Of a stretch of 64,000 bases of DNA, positions 17,707 through 24,676 are shown one piece after another. Origin of the DNA: an uncultured candidate division WPS-2 bacterium (GTDB taxonomy: Bacteria; Vulcanimicrobiota; Vulcanimicrobiia; Vulcanimicrobiales; Vulcanimicrobiaceae); assembly GCA_937927945.1 (NCBI GenBank), contig CALEYW010000097.1, forward strand, positions 62,001 through 126,000, read 5' to 3'. A program made the position numbers and the translations under genes. The notes below the pieces were generated by a model, which saw nothing but the letters and a program-made list of their open reading frames with translations, did no database searches and had not been told where the DNA came from. Each line of letters opens with the position of its first letter. Position 1 is the first letter of the stretch.

Positions 17707-17952
17707 CTACCCCTTGCGCGGCGGCCCCGGCTGAGTGATAGGCGGGTGCACCCCATCCTCACCCCTCACTGGAGCTACGTACGCAGCGAGTCCGTCGAGG
17801 TAAACGCCCACTACCTCGCCCCGTTCCTCGGCCGCGGCCCTAAGCGCTTCGAGCGTGCGCGGTAGGACCCGCGCCTTGATCGGCACACGCCTGGTTATCT
17901 CGCTCTTCTTCGGTCGGCCTCGCCGACGCTGAGGTGAAGTTGGCGCAGTCAC
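17707..17952 (-). CDS. small basic protein with AT-hook-like N-terminus
   Basis: 81 residues, GTG start. The N-terminal RRRGRPKKSE is an AT-hook-like or nuclease-tail-like basic stretch. It is followed by RRVPIKARVLPRTLEALRAAAEERG, which reads like the strand-helix-helix pattern of a ribbon-helix-helix DNA-binding protein, then a proline-rich tail. I do not recognise a named family. It lies alone between bioD and the decayed defence-like genes, with AT-rich palindromes about 80 bases upstream that could be its operator. It could be an orphan antitoxin-like regulator or a chance frame. Confidence 0.5.
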   Translation of the reverse strand: MTAPTSPQRRRGRPKKSEITRRVPIKARVLPRTLEALRAAAEERGEVVGVYLDGLAAYVAPVRGEDGVHPPITQPGPPRKG

Positions 17953-18031
17953 GGCTTACTGGTGGGTTGAGAGTGGACGTTTTCCGTACCACATAAAAGG
18001 CTTGATTGGCTAGACGACAGGCGTTCTCAGC

Positions 18032-18053
18032 GTATTATTGTAATACAACAATA
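18032..18053. promoter_or_regulatory. nested AT-rich palindromes, possible operator
   Basis: The stretch contains GTATTA-TTG-TAATAC (18032-18046, perfect 6-bp arms) and, overlapping it, TATTG-TAATACAA-CAATA (18036-18053). It is an AT-rich spot in GC-rich DNA, between the small basic protein gene and the 56-residue ORF. This is a plausible regulator binding site for either direction; no promoter with good spacing could be assigned. Confidence 0.35.
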
Positions 18054-18219
18054 CGTCCGCACCTCTTATTGGCGCCGGATAGCCTCTCTGGGAACCGACG
18101 TCGACCTGCGGGTGTCGTCAGGGACCGGACCGCCTGTGACGTCGCGCAAATGATCAAACCTTCACGCTGAACCGGGGACGGTGTCGAGGTAGTCGTGAGT
18201 ACATCGGAGGGAGAGCAAG

Positions 18220-18390
18220 ATGGACAAGAAGGACGCGAATCGGCCGGCACCCGCTCTTCCGAAGCCGGCGACGACGGACGCGGACTGGGAGACGCGGATC
18301 CGCATCGCGCGCGAAGCGAGGTCGGCGGGAGCCGAGATGCGGAAGAACGCGCCGAGTCGACCGGCACTGGGCCTGATCCCGAAGTCCTGA
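18220..18390 (+). CDS. 56-residue hypothetical protein upstream of the broken serine proteinase
   Basis: An ATG follows a strong Shine-Dalgarno (GGAGG at 18206-18210, GGGAG just after). The protein begins MDKKDANRPAPALPKPATT and continues with a helix rich in Arg, Ala and Glu (DWETRIRIAREARSAGAEM). The stop TGA overlaps a CTG that begins the conserved part of the next gene (CTGA), like the ATGA couplings elsewhere. This suggests the two were co-translated and that the downstream start may once have been ATG. I do not recognise the family. Confidence 0.6.
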   Translation: MDKKDANRPAPALPKPATTDADWETRIRIAREARSAGAEMRKNAPSRPALGLIPKS

Positions 18391-19223
18391 GCGGCCTCGG
18401 GCACAGCCCGCTTTTTCACGCGCAGCAGGAACTGCGCTACATCCGGCAGGCGCTGATCGGACAGTACGAACAGGCTTTTCGGTGTCGGCTAATCGTTCTC
18501 AACGACATGATCTTCGGCTACAGCGTGACGTTATGCGAAGAACTTCTTCACGGTGCCGACGCCAAGACTGACCTGCACCTTCTGCTCAACACACCGGGCG
18601 GAGACGGCGAGGTTGCCGTTCGATTGGCGCGCTCAATGCAGTCACGCTGCAAGCATTTTACCGTCATCGTTCCGGACGTTGCGAAGAGTGCCGGGACGCT
18701 GCTTGCACTGGGTGCGCATCGGATTCTCATGGGTCCCGCAAGTGACCTCGGTCCGGTCGATCCCCAGATGCAACTGAAACCCGGCGTCCTCGTATCCGCC
18801 AAAGACATCATCGCGAGCGTCGAGGACGCGGCTAGGCGCGTTCAGGAGCTTCCGCAAACGTATCCGATTTATGCGTCGCTGCTTACTGACGTAACTGCGA
18901 TAACGGTCCAGTAAGCAAGATCGGCCTTAGCGCGCACATCCGACCAATTGCTCGAGGCGTTGAAGAGCAATCCTGATCGGTCCGACGATGAGGCTCACGA
19001 ATTGCAGCAGAGCCTTCAATCTGCGCTCGTCGATTCTCGAAGTACCCACGCAGCGCTGTTCGGCTCAAAAGAGACTGCCACCGCGGGCTTACCCGTTACT
19101 CAGGCTGACATGAATAGTGAGCAGTGGCGTCTGGTCTGGCGGTTGTGGACCGCATATTTTCAGCTTAATCAACGCGTGTATGAGAGCCGCCGAACCTCAC
19201 AATTGTTAGGCCTCTGGCAGTAG
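18387..19223 (+). pseudogene. SDH-type Clp-fold serine proteinase, interrupted by an in-frame TAA
   Basis: The frame from 18387 to 19223 would encode 278 residues of the SDH_sah (ClpP/crotonase-fold) serine proteinase family. It starts SGLGHSPLFHAQQELRYIRQ and has LLLNTPGGDGE near residue 66, the nucleophile motif KSAGTLLALGAHRI (Ser about 101) and SDLGPVDPQM near 119. Codon 176 (18912-18914) is TAA. The same frame then continues without a break as ARSALARTSDQLLEALKSNP to QLLGLWQ and the natural stop. The pattern fits a single CAA-to-TAA change. The visible start is CTG. A shorter 175-residue product could still be made, or the stop could be read through. Confidence 0.8.
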
Positions 19224-19234
19224 CGCGCTGGCAT

Positions 19235-19658
19235 CTACGCCGCGGCATCGTTCCTGATCGCCGCGAGGATGTCAACGACCTCGGTGACGTCATCGTCGGA
19301 GAACACGCCGGCAGCCCCCAGTGGGCTGATATCGGTAAAGGGCGATTCATAGAGCAACGTGGATCCACCGCGCCACGCGCCGTAAGGTGTTCGACGACCA
19401 CGTTCACGAATTCGAGCTAGTTCGCATTCAGATTTCTGCCGGCGAGAAACTCGTTTTCGTTAGCGGCTCATTGCGCCGCAACTTCGCGATGGTGATGTGA
19501 TCTTCGTGCGCTCTGAAGAGTTGGCGCGCCTTCGCCCTGCAGCGATCGGGATCAGCGGCGGCCGGTAGGCCGATGAAAGACACGCCCGACCCAATGCCGA
19601 TCTCATTGGTAAAGTTCGTGTAGACGATAGTCCGCTTAGGTCCACGACGCTCGCCAAG
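19235..19658 (-). pseudogene. remnant of type I restriction enzyme R subunit (hsdR) C-terminus
   Basis: The minus strand from 19658 reads LGERRGPKRTIVYTNFTNEI, then RAKARQLFRAHEDHITIAKL and RRNEPLT, which match the C-terminal region of HsdR. After a stop at 19428-19430 homology resumes as EFVNVVVEHLTARGAVDP (from 19413). One frameshift later it reads TLLYESPFTDISPLGAAGVF to the natural end IRNDAAA-TAG at 19235. Roughly 90-100 residues expected between the two blocks are missing, and everything upstream (helicase and nuclease) is absent; the remnant stops just short of the glyoxalase gene. The gene is clearly dead. Its end faces the proteinase pseudogene tail-to-tail, 11 bases apart. Confidence 0.8.
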
Positions 19659-19671
19659 ACAAAACTACACT

Positions 19672-20070
19672 TTACGCGATCGGGCCTTCGCGGGGTTCCA
19701 GCAGCTCGACCGGGATGCCGTTGGGGTCTTCGACGAACGCGATCGCGCGCGTCCCGCCGGGCGACTTCTTCGGCTCCTTGACGATCTTGACGCCCTGCGC
19801 GCGCAGCCGTTCGATCACGGCCGGAAGGTCGCCGTCGACCTCGAGCGCGAGGTGCTCGTAGCGGTTGCCGAGCTCGTACGGCGGATGGTCTTCGAGATCG
19901 TAGACCAGCTCGATGTACGCATCCCAGCTCGAGCCGACGAACGCCATGTCGGCATTCCCCGGATAGTGATGCGGGCCGCCGAGCAGCTTGAGGCCCATCT
20001 TGTTCGTGTAGAAGTCGATCGACGCGTCCATGTCGCTCACGAAGATCGAGGTGTGCAGATAGCGAGGCAT
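19672..20070 (-). CDS. glyoxalase I-like (VOC fold) protein
   Basis: 132 residues, one VOC domain of two beta-alpha-beta-beta-beta modules, as in lactoylglutathione lyase. It begins PRYLHTSIFVSDMDASIDFY; YEHLALEVDGD and the end module AIAFVEDPNGIPVELLE hold the metal-site His and Glu expected for GloA. The ATG at 20070 gives the family N-terminus; a longer upstream reading adds a non-conserved Pro/Arg segment. It probably detoxifies methylglyoxal, but VOC proteins vary and a bacillithiol or other thiol cofactor is possible. Its stop borders the hsdR remnant. Confidence 0.85.
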   Translation of the reverse strand: MPRYLHTSIFVSDMDASIDFYTNKMGLKLLGGPHHYPGNADMAFVGSSWDAYIELVYDLEDHPPYELGNRYEHLALEVDGDLPAVIERLRAQGVKIVKEPKKSPGGTRAIAFVEDPNGIPVELLEPREGPIA

Positions 20071-20159
20071 GGTGGCGGGGTACGCGCAAACCGCGGCCGC
20101 TTCCCGCGGCGGCGGCCGAAGCGAAGGCGACGACCCCACGGTCGTATAAGTCGCGTACA

Positions 20160-20626
20160 TGGCGACCGGCAGCCCGGAGGTCGTTTTGGTGTGCGCGCCG
20201 TTTTTTTCGGTGGTGCGGCCGTTCGCGCCACCCGGCTACCAATTGGGGTTGACGATGCCGTCGTCGCCGAACGGTCACGTGGGCCGCGGCACGCCGGACG
20301 TTGCCGGGAACGGGGCCAGCTCAGCCGGCTACGAGGTCTTCTTCCAGGGGAAGCGGACGACGCTCGGCGGCACGAGCGCCGTCGCGCCGCTTTTTGCCGG
20401 CCTCTTCGCGCGGATCAATCAGCGTTTGGCCTCGCTCGGCAAACCCACGGCCGGGTTCGTGAACCCGCTGCTGTACAAGTCGACGACGTCGTTCCGCAGC
20501 ATCGTGAACGGGAACAACGATTTGACCGGAACGCTCGGCCTCTACCATGTCGCGCCGGGCTGGGACGCGTGCACCGGACTCGGCGCGCCGATCGGAACCG
20601 CGATCATGGAGGCGCTGGGCGGCTAG
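20160..20626 (+). pseudogene. C-terminal fragment of a sedolisin (S53) serine-carboxyl peptidase
   Basis: 155 residues matching only the end of the S53 catalytic domain: GHVGRGTPDVAGNG, the nucleophile motif LGGTSAVAPLFAGLFARIN and the C-terminal APGWDACTGLGAPIG. The propeptide, the catalytic Glu/Asp pair and the oxyanion Asp, all far upstream in this family, are missing. The calcium-binding Asp expected in the FRDI position is Ser (FRSI). It starts just beyond the glyoxalase gene on the opposite strand, so it looks like a truncated, decaying gene rather than a working enzyme. Confidence 0.75.
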
Positions 20627-20662
20627 CCAAAACCCCGCGTGCTTCCCCGGATCGCTACGCGG

Positions 20663-20687
20663 TATACTCGTGGCGAAGGTCAGGAGG
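20663..20687 (+). promoter_or_regulatory. -10 box and Shine-Dalgarno for the 68-residue ORF
   Basis: TATACT at 20663-20668 is a strong -10 hexamer, though no good -35 is seen 16-18 bases before it. AGGAGG at 20682-20687 lies 5 bases before the GTG at 20693, ideal spacing. Together they support the small gene that follows. Confidence 0.5.
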
Positions 20688-20692
20688 CCCGT

Positions 20693-20899
20693 GTGAACGA
20701 CCCAGAGCGCGAACAGGAACTGTGGCAGCGGGTCGCCGCCGCCGGGCAGCCCGACGAGAAGAAGCGCCACGGGATGGCCGCCGCATTGGAACGCTACTAC
20801 CAAGCGATCGGTTTGCGGCGCACCGGCCGTCGTCACGGCGGCGACGACGGCAGCGCGCCGGGCGTCGATCCGATCGAACGCATCCGCGGAACCGAATAG
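20693..20899 (+). CDS. small hydrophilic hypothetical protein
   Basis: 68 residues starting at GTG (VNDPEREQELWQRVAAAGQP). It is acidic at the start, basic in the middle (LRRTGRRHGG) and Gly/Asp-rich at the end. There is no membrane segment, cysteine or known motif. The case for it being real is the perfect AGGAGG at the right distance and the -10 box upstream. It converges on the EamA transporter gene with 3 bases between the stops. Function unknown. Confidence 0.6.
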   Translation: MNDPEREQELWQRVAAAGQPDEKKRHGMAAALERYYQAIGLRRTGRRHGGDDGSAPGVDPIERIRGTE

Positions 20900-20902
20900 G
20901 CG

Positions 20903-21835
20903 TCAGGCCGCTCGGCGCTCCGGGGTGTTGAGCCACGGAATCGGAGCGAACGTGACGGTGAGCGCGGCGCACAGCACCGCGCCGGCGACGACCGTGAGCG
21001 GCGTCCACGCTTCGTGCGCCGCCAGCGATGCGGCGATGCCGATCGCGAGCGCAGTGTACTCTGCGCCGATCGTCGCGAGTGCGACGCCCATGCGGCGGAC
21101 CGCCGCGGCGAAGGCGGGCTGCGCGATCAGCGTCGAGCCGAGCACGATCTCGCCGAAGAACCAGCCGGCGATCGCCGGGCTGTCCGTGACGTGGTCGATG
21201 CCGCGCGTCCACCCCAGCGCGATGCCGGCCGCGAGCAGCGTACCCATCGACACGACGCCGATCGTGCAGATCAGGAACATCGTGTTGACCCGCGCGCCGA
21301 CGTAACGCAGCGCGACCGCGTACGCCGCGAACGCCGCTAGCCACGCGAGCATCAGCAGATCGCCGAAGACACCGGAGCGATCGCTCGAATGCGTGAGGGA
21401 CAGCAGCGATACGCCGAACACGCCCAGCACGAGCGCCGTCCAATCACGGCGGTGCAGACGCGTATGAAAGGCGAGCGCGGCGGCGACGGTGTTCGTCACC
21501 GGCGAGAGGCCGATCAGAAACGAGATGTGCGCGACCGACGTGTGCTGCGCGGCGACCGAGAACAGCACCGTGATCGCGACGCCGAACAACACGCCCGCGC
21601 CGATCAGCGCGAGCCAGCGGCGGGCGTCGAGTTGCGGCCGCTCCAGCCGCCACGCGACGCCCAGACCGATCAGGAAGATCGGCAGACACCACGCCGCGCG
21701 CGCGACCGCTACGGTGAACCCGTCGAACACACCGGGCTCCGCCGCGAAGAGCACCTTGCTGCCGGGACCGAGCAGTCCCCAGCCCAGCGCAATGAGAACG
21801 ATGAGGACGAGGTTCGTCACAGCGCGCGCAGACAC
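20903..21835 (-). CDS. EamA/DMT-family membrane transporter
   Basis: 310 residues with about ten hydrophobic helices, arranged as two five-helix EamA repeats. The first helix is LVLIVLIALGWGLLGPGSK, and the second repeat begins near LLMLAWLAAFAAYAVALRYV. The family exports or imports small metabolites such as amino acids, purines or drugs across the inner membrane; the substrate here is unknown. GTG start. It stands alone, pointing away from the secreted-protein gene upstream. Confidence 0.88.
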   Translation of the reverse strand: MSARAVTNLVLIVLIALGWGLLGPGSKVLFAAEPGVFDGFTVAVARAAWCLPIFLIGLGVAWRLERPQLDARRWLALIGAGVLFGVAITVLFSVAAQHTSVAHISFLIGLSPVTNTVAAALAFHTRLHRRDWTALVLGVFGVSLLSLTHSSDRSGVFGDLLMLAWLAAFAAYAVALRYVGARVNTMFLICTIGVVSMGTLLAAGIALGWTRGIDHVTDSPAIAGWFFGEIVLGSTLIAQPAFAAAVRRMGVALATIGAEYTALAIGIAASLAAHEAWTPLTVVAGAVLCAALTVTFAPIPWLNTPERRAA

Positions 21836-21876
21836 ATCAGCCAGACACCTAGCGATGCCCCGCGGATGCGGGCGCG

Positions 21877-22644
21877 CTAGCGGTGAATGCCCGGGATCAA
21901 CTCGGTCGCGACGAGACTCGTCGGCAACGCTGCGCGAATCGTCGCTGCGACGCCGCGACCGACGATGTACGTTTTGCCCGGCAGCATCAGCTCCGGTGCG
22001 CCGCCCATCGCAATCCGGGCCTCGCCGCCGACGACCGTATAGTAGCCGAGCGCCGGTGACGCGGGGATCGCCAGCGTCCCGCCGGGCGTGAACTCGATCA
22101 TCTGGTTGGCGATCGTGAGCGTCCCTTTGCTCGGGACTTGATTCGGCATGTCGTTCTTGAAGATCGAGATCGGGTTCGTCTTCACGACCGGCGGCGCGCT
22201 TGGGTCGGTCACCGGATAGTTGAATAGCGAACCCTGCTCGAGCAAGTGGATGCCGAGATAGGCCTGCATGCGCGGTCCGGCGTCACCCGCCGTGTGCACG
22301 CTGCCCTGCGCGGTATACGCGGTCTTCCCGAAGGTGAGCGGCACGATCGTCGGCGGCGCGGACGGCGCGTCGCCGGCGTGCGCGAACCACCACGACGTCA
22401 CGCCGTAGACGTTCATGACGCACTCCGCACCGTGGTGCGTGTGCGCGGCCAGCCAGGTCGGCGAACTCGTCAGAAAGATCTCTTGCCACATGTCCCAGGC
22501 CGCCGCCGGCGTCCCGGACTGCGTGCGGATCCCGCCGATCACGACGCAGGCGCCGTTGGCGACCACCTTCGTGCCGCCGGCCGCGGACGCCGGAGCAGCG
22601 AACGCCAAGACGGCGCCCGCTAGACACACCCATCGAGCAAGCAT
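21877..22644 (-). CDS. secreted cupin-like protein of unknown function
   Basis: 255 residues. The N-terminus MLARWVCLAGAVLAFAAPASAAGG is a clear Sec signal peptide with an AxA cleavage site near residue 21. The mature part has two related halves with His-rich and Gly-rich strands, for example WLAAHTHHGAECVMNVYGV near residue 65 and SPALGYYTVVGGEARIAMGG near 205, suggestive of a double-stranded beta-helix (cupin) fold. The Ala-His-Thr-His-His-Gly cluster could bind a metal. It probably acts in the periplasm or outside. No named family was recognised. Confidence 0.7.
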   Translation of the reverse strand: MLARWVCLAGAVLAFAAPASAAGGTKVVANGACVVIGGIRTQSGTPAAAWDMWQEIFLTSSPTWLAAHTHHGAECVMNVYGVTSWWFAHAGDAPSAPPTIVPLTFGKTAYTAQGSVHTAGDAGPRMQAYLGIHLLEQGSLFNYPVTDPSAPPVVKTNPISIFKNDMPNQVPSKGTLTIANQMIEFTPGGTLAIPASPALGYYTVVGGEARIAMGGAPELMLPGKTYIVGRGVAATIRAALPTSLVATELIPGIHR

Positions 22645-22701
22645 GCTCCGCGCCTTATTCCTCGGACAAGCGCGATCCTACAGGAGACAGTCGGTCCGCG
22701 T

Positions 22702-22977
22702 CTATCCTCCGGCGACGCGGGCGATGACGAACGGTGCGGTGATCGCGGCCCCGGCCAGCGCGCACCCCACGAACACGCACGCGCCCCGCAAGATGCCCAC
22801 GCCGAGCAGCGCCAGCACGACGGGCGCGACCAGCAGCACCGTGATCCCGGTATCGTGGAACGGCTGCAGCATGACGTTGCCGTCGAGACCATCGTTCGAC
22901 CACAGCGTCTGCGCGATGCGCGACGACACCCCCAACAACAGCGCGTACCCGACCAACCTGATGATGAAGTGGATCAT
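22702..22977 (-). CDS. small integral membrane protein
   Basis: 91 residues with three hydrophobic segments: FIIRLVGYALLLGVSS near residue 4, TGITVLLVAPVVLALLGVGIL near 40 and ACVFVGCALAGAAITAPFVI near 65. The start is the ATG of MIHFIIRLV; a longer reading would include the hairpin-rich spacer upstream. No family recognised. It lies between the secreted cupin-like gene and purH with no obvious link to either. Confidence 0.6.
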   Translation of the reverse strand: MIHFIIRLVGYALLLGVSSRIAQTLWSNDGLDGNVMLQPFHDTGITVLLVAPVVLALLGVGILRGACVFVGCALAGAAITAPFVIARVAGG

Positions 22978-23006
22978 TTTAACGGCGCTCCGCTCTCGCT
23001 GCGCGC

Positions 23007-23025
23007 CCCCCACGCTTTGCGTGGG
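23007..23025. terminator. strong hairpin downstream of purH
   Basis: CCCCACGC-TTT-GCGTGGGG is a perfect 8-bp stem with a 3-base loop, in the roughly 130-base spacer between purH and the small membrane protein gene. It has no T-run, so it may be a weak terminator, an mRNA-end stabiliser or part of a repeat rather than a classic intrinsic terminator. The rest of the spacer shows no other feature. Confidence 0.45.
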
Positions 23026-23107
23026 GCCCCCGAACGCGACCTCGCAATGGGATGTCGGCTTGTTTTCGATGCTGCTGCGCTCGGTCCATCACCAGATTCG
23101 TCCTATG

Positions 23108-24676
23108 CTAATGCAGGAAGTACCGGTAGGTGGAAAACACGAGCGCGATGTCGCGTTCGTCGGCGGCGGCGATCACTTCGGCGTCGCGGATCGAGCCCTG
23201 CGGGGCGATGACGGCCGTGCAGCCGGCGTCGGCGGCGGCGAGCAGGCCGTCGGCGAATGGGAAGAACCCGTCGCTGGCGCAGGCGGCGCCGTGCGCGAAA
23301 TCGTGCGCGCGATACGCGGCGATCTGGACCGCGCTGACGCGGTTCGTCTGGCCGGCGCAGATGCCGCGCGAGACGCCGTCGCGGGCGATCGCGACGCCGT
23401 TGGACTTCACGTGGCGTACGACGTCCCAGGCGAAGGCGAGATCGCGCCATTCGTTCGCATCCGGCTGCCGCTTCGAGACGACGGTCCAGCGCTCGGGCGG
23501 CGCCTGCGGGTCGTCGTCTTCCGCGAGCACGCCGCCGAGCGCGCTGCGCACCCGCAGCTCCGCCGCGATCTTCTCCGGCGCTCCGGGCCGGAAACGCATG
23601 ATGCGCAAGTTCTTCTTGCGGCGCAAGCGCTCCAGCGCCGCCGGCTCGAACGCCGGTGCAGCGACGATTTCGAGAAAGAATCCGGCGAGATGCTCGGCCG
23701 CCGCGAGATCGATCGTCGCGTCGACCGCGATGATCCCGCCGTAGGCGGAGACGGGATCGGCGTCGAGCGCGAGCCGCACGGCCTCGGCGACGGAGCTCCG
23801 CTCCGCGACGCCGCACGGCACGGTGTGTTTCACGATCGCGGCGCGGGCGAGCTTGGGACGTTCGTACGGCACGCCGGCGCCGATCGGCGCGCGCACCAAG
23901 AGGCGCAGCGTCGCGTCCAGATCGAGCAGGTTGTTGTACGAGAGCGCTTTGCCGCCCAGCTGCTCGGGCAGCTGCGCCTCGCGCGCCAGGTAGAACGCCG
24001 CACGGTCCTGCGGGTTCTCTCCGTACCGCAGCGGCTGCTCGATCGGGATGGTGAGCGCCAGCGATCCGGGCAGCTCGTTGGCCACCAGTCCCGACTCCAG
24101 ATAGCGCGCAATCGCGCTGTCGTATTCGGCGGTGCGTTCGAACGCGATCGTGGCGTAGCGGCGCCGCGTTGCGTGGTCGAGGCCGCCGCGGTCGAGCGCG
24201 GCGATGAACGTGTCGTACTGCGCGGGGTCGCTGAGCACCGAGACGTGGTCGAAGTTCTTCGCCGACGCGCGCAGCAGCGCCACGCCGCCGATGTCGATCT
24301 GCTCGATCGCCTCCTGCAGCGTCGCGCCTTCCTGCGCGACGGTCGACTCGAACGGATACAGGTTCGCGACGACGGTGGAGATCGTCGGAATGTGATGCTC
24401 GCGCGCTTCTTCGAGGTGGACCGGGTTCGAGCGGTCTTTCAGGATGCCGCCGAAGACGTTGGGGTGCAGCGTCTTCACCCGGCCGTCGAAGAGCGACGGA
24501 TACCCGGTGAGCTCGCCGACGTCGTGCGCCTCGATCCCCGCTTCGGCGAGGTGCGCGCGCGTGCCGCCGGTGGCGTAGAGCGGTACGCCCCGTTCGGCGA
24601 GCGCCCGCGCGAGCGGGACGACGCCGGTCCGGTCGTAGACCGAGATCAGCGCCGCATCAGATGAGGGCGGGTTCAC
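23108..24676 (-). CDS. purH: bifunctional AICAR formyltransferase / IMP cyclohydrolase
   Basis: 522 residues, the usual length. The N-terminal MGS-like IMP cyclohydrolase domain (residues 1-145) shows LISVYDRTGVVPLARALAER and SLFDGRVKTLHPNVFGGIL. The AICAR transformylase domain follows with LRYGENPQDRAAFY near residue 217 and the catalytic Lys-His region AAIVKHTVPCGVA near 280. It performs the last two steps of IMP synthesis. Its start overlaps the smc end by 20 bases, placing it last in the fabF-rnc-smc-purH operon. Confidence 0.97.
   Translation of the reverse strand: MNPPSSDAALISVYDRTGVVPLARALAERGVPLYATGGTRAHLAEAGIEAHDVGELTGYPSLFDGRVKTLHPNVFGGILKDRSNPVHLEEAREHHIPTISTVVANLYPFESTVAQEGATLQEAIEQIDIGGVALLRASAKNFDHVSVLSDPAQYDTFIAALDRGGLDHATRRRYATIAFERTAEYDSAIARYLESGLVANELPGSLALTIPIEQPLRYGENPQDRAAFYLAREAQLPEQLGGKALSYNNLLDLDATLRLLVRAPIGAGVPYERPKLARAAIVKHTVPCGVAERSSVAEAVRLALDADPVSAYGGIIAVDATIDLAAAEHLAGFFLEIVAAPAFEPAALERLRRKKNLRIMRFRPGAPEKIAAELRVRSALGGVLAEDDDPQAPPERWTVVSKRQPDANEWRDLAFAWDVVRHVKSNGVAIARDGVSRGICAGQTNRVSAVQIAAYRAHDFAHGAACASDGFFPFADGLLAAADAGCTAVIAPQGSIRDAEVIAAADERDIALVFSTYRYFLH

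Noticed and set aside
18195..18386. A longer N-terminus (64 extra residues) for the proteinase gene
   Set aside because: The extra residues are Ser/Glu/Gly-rich and out of frame with the well-supported 56-residue ORF that has the strong ribosome site; family similarity begins only at about 18390.
22981..23107. A complete repeat element around the hairpin downstream of purH
   Set aside because: The perfect hairpin is real, but I found no second copy of the surrounding sequence in this window, so a repeat family cannot be claimed.
23821..23836. TGTTTCACG-containing sequences inside purH and at 44338 as further parS sites
   Set aside because: Only one half of the parS palindrome matches; the other half is unrelated.
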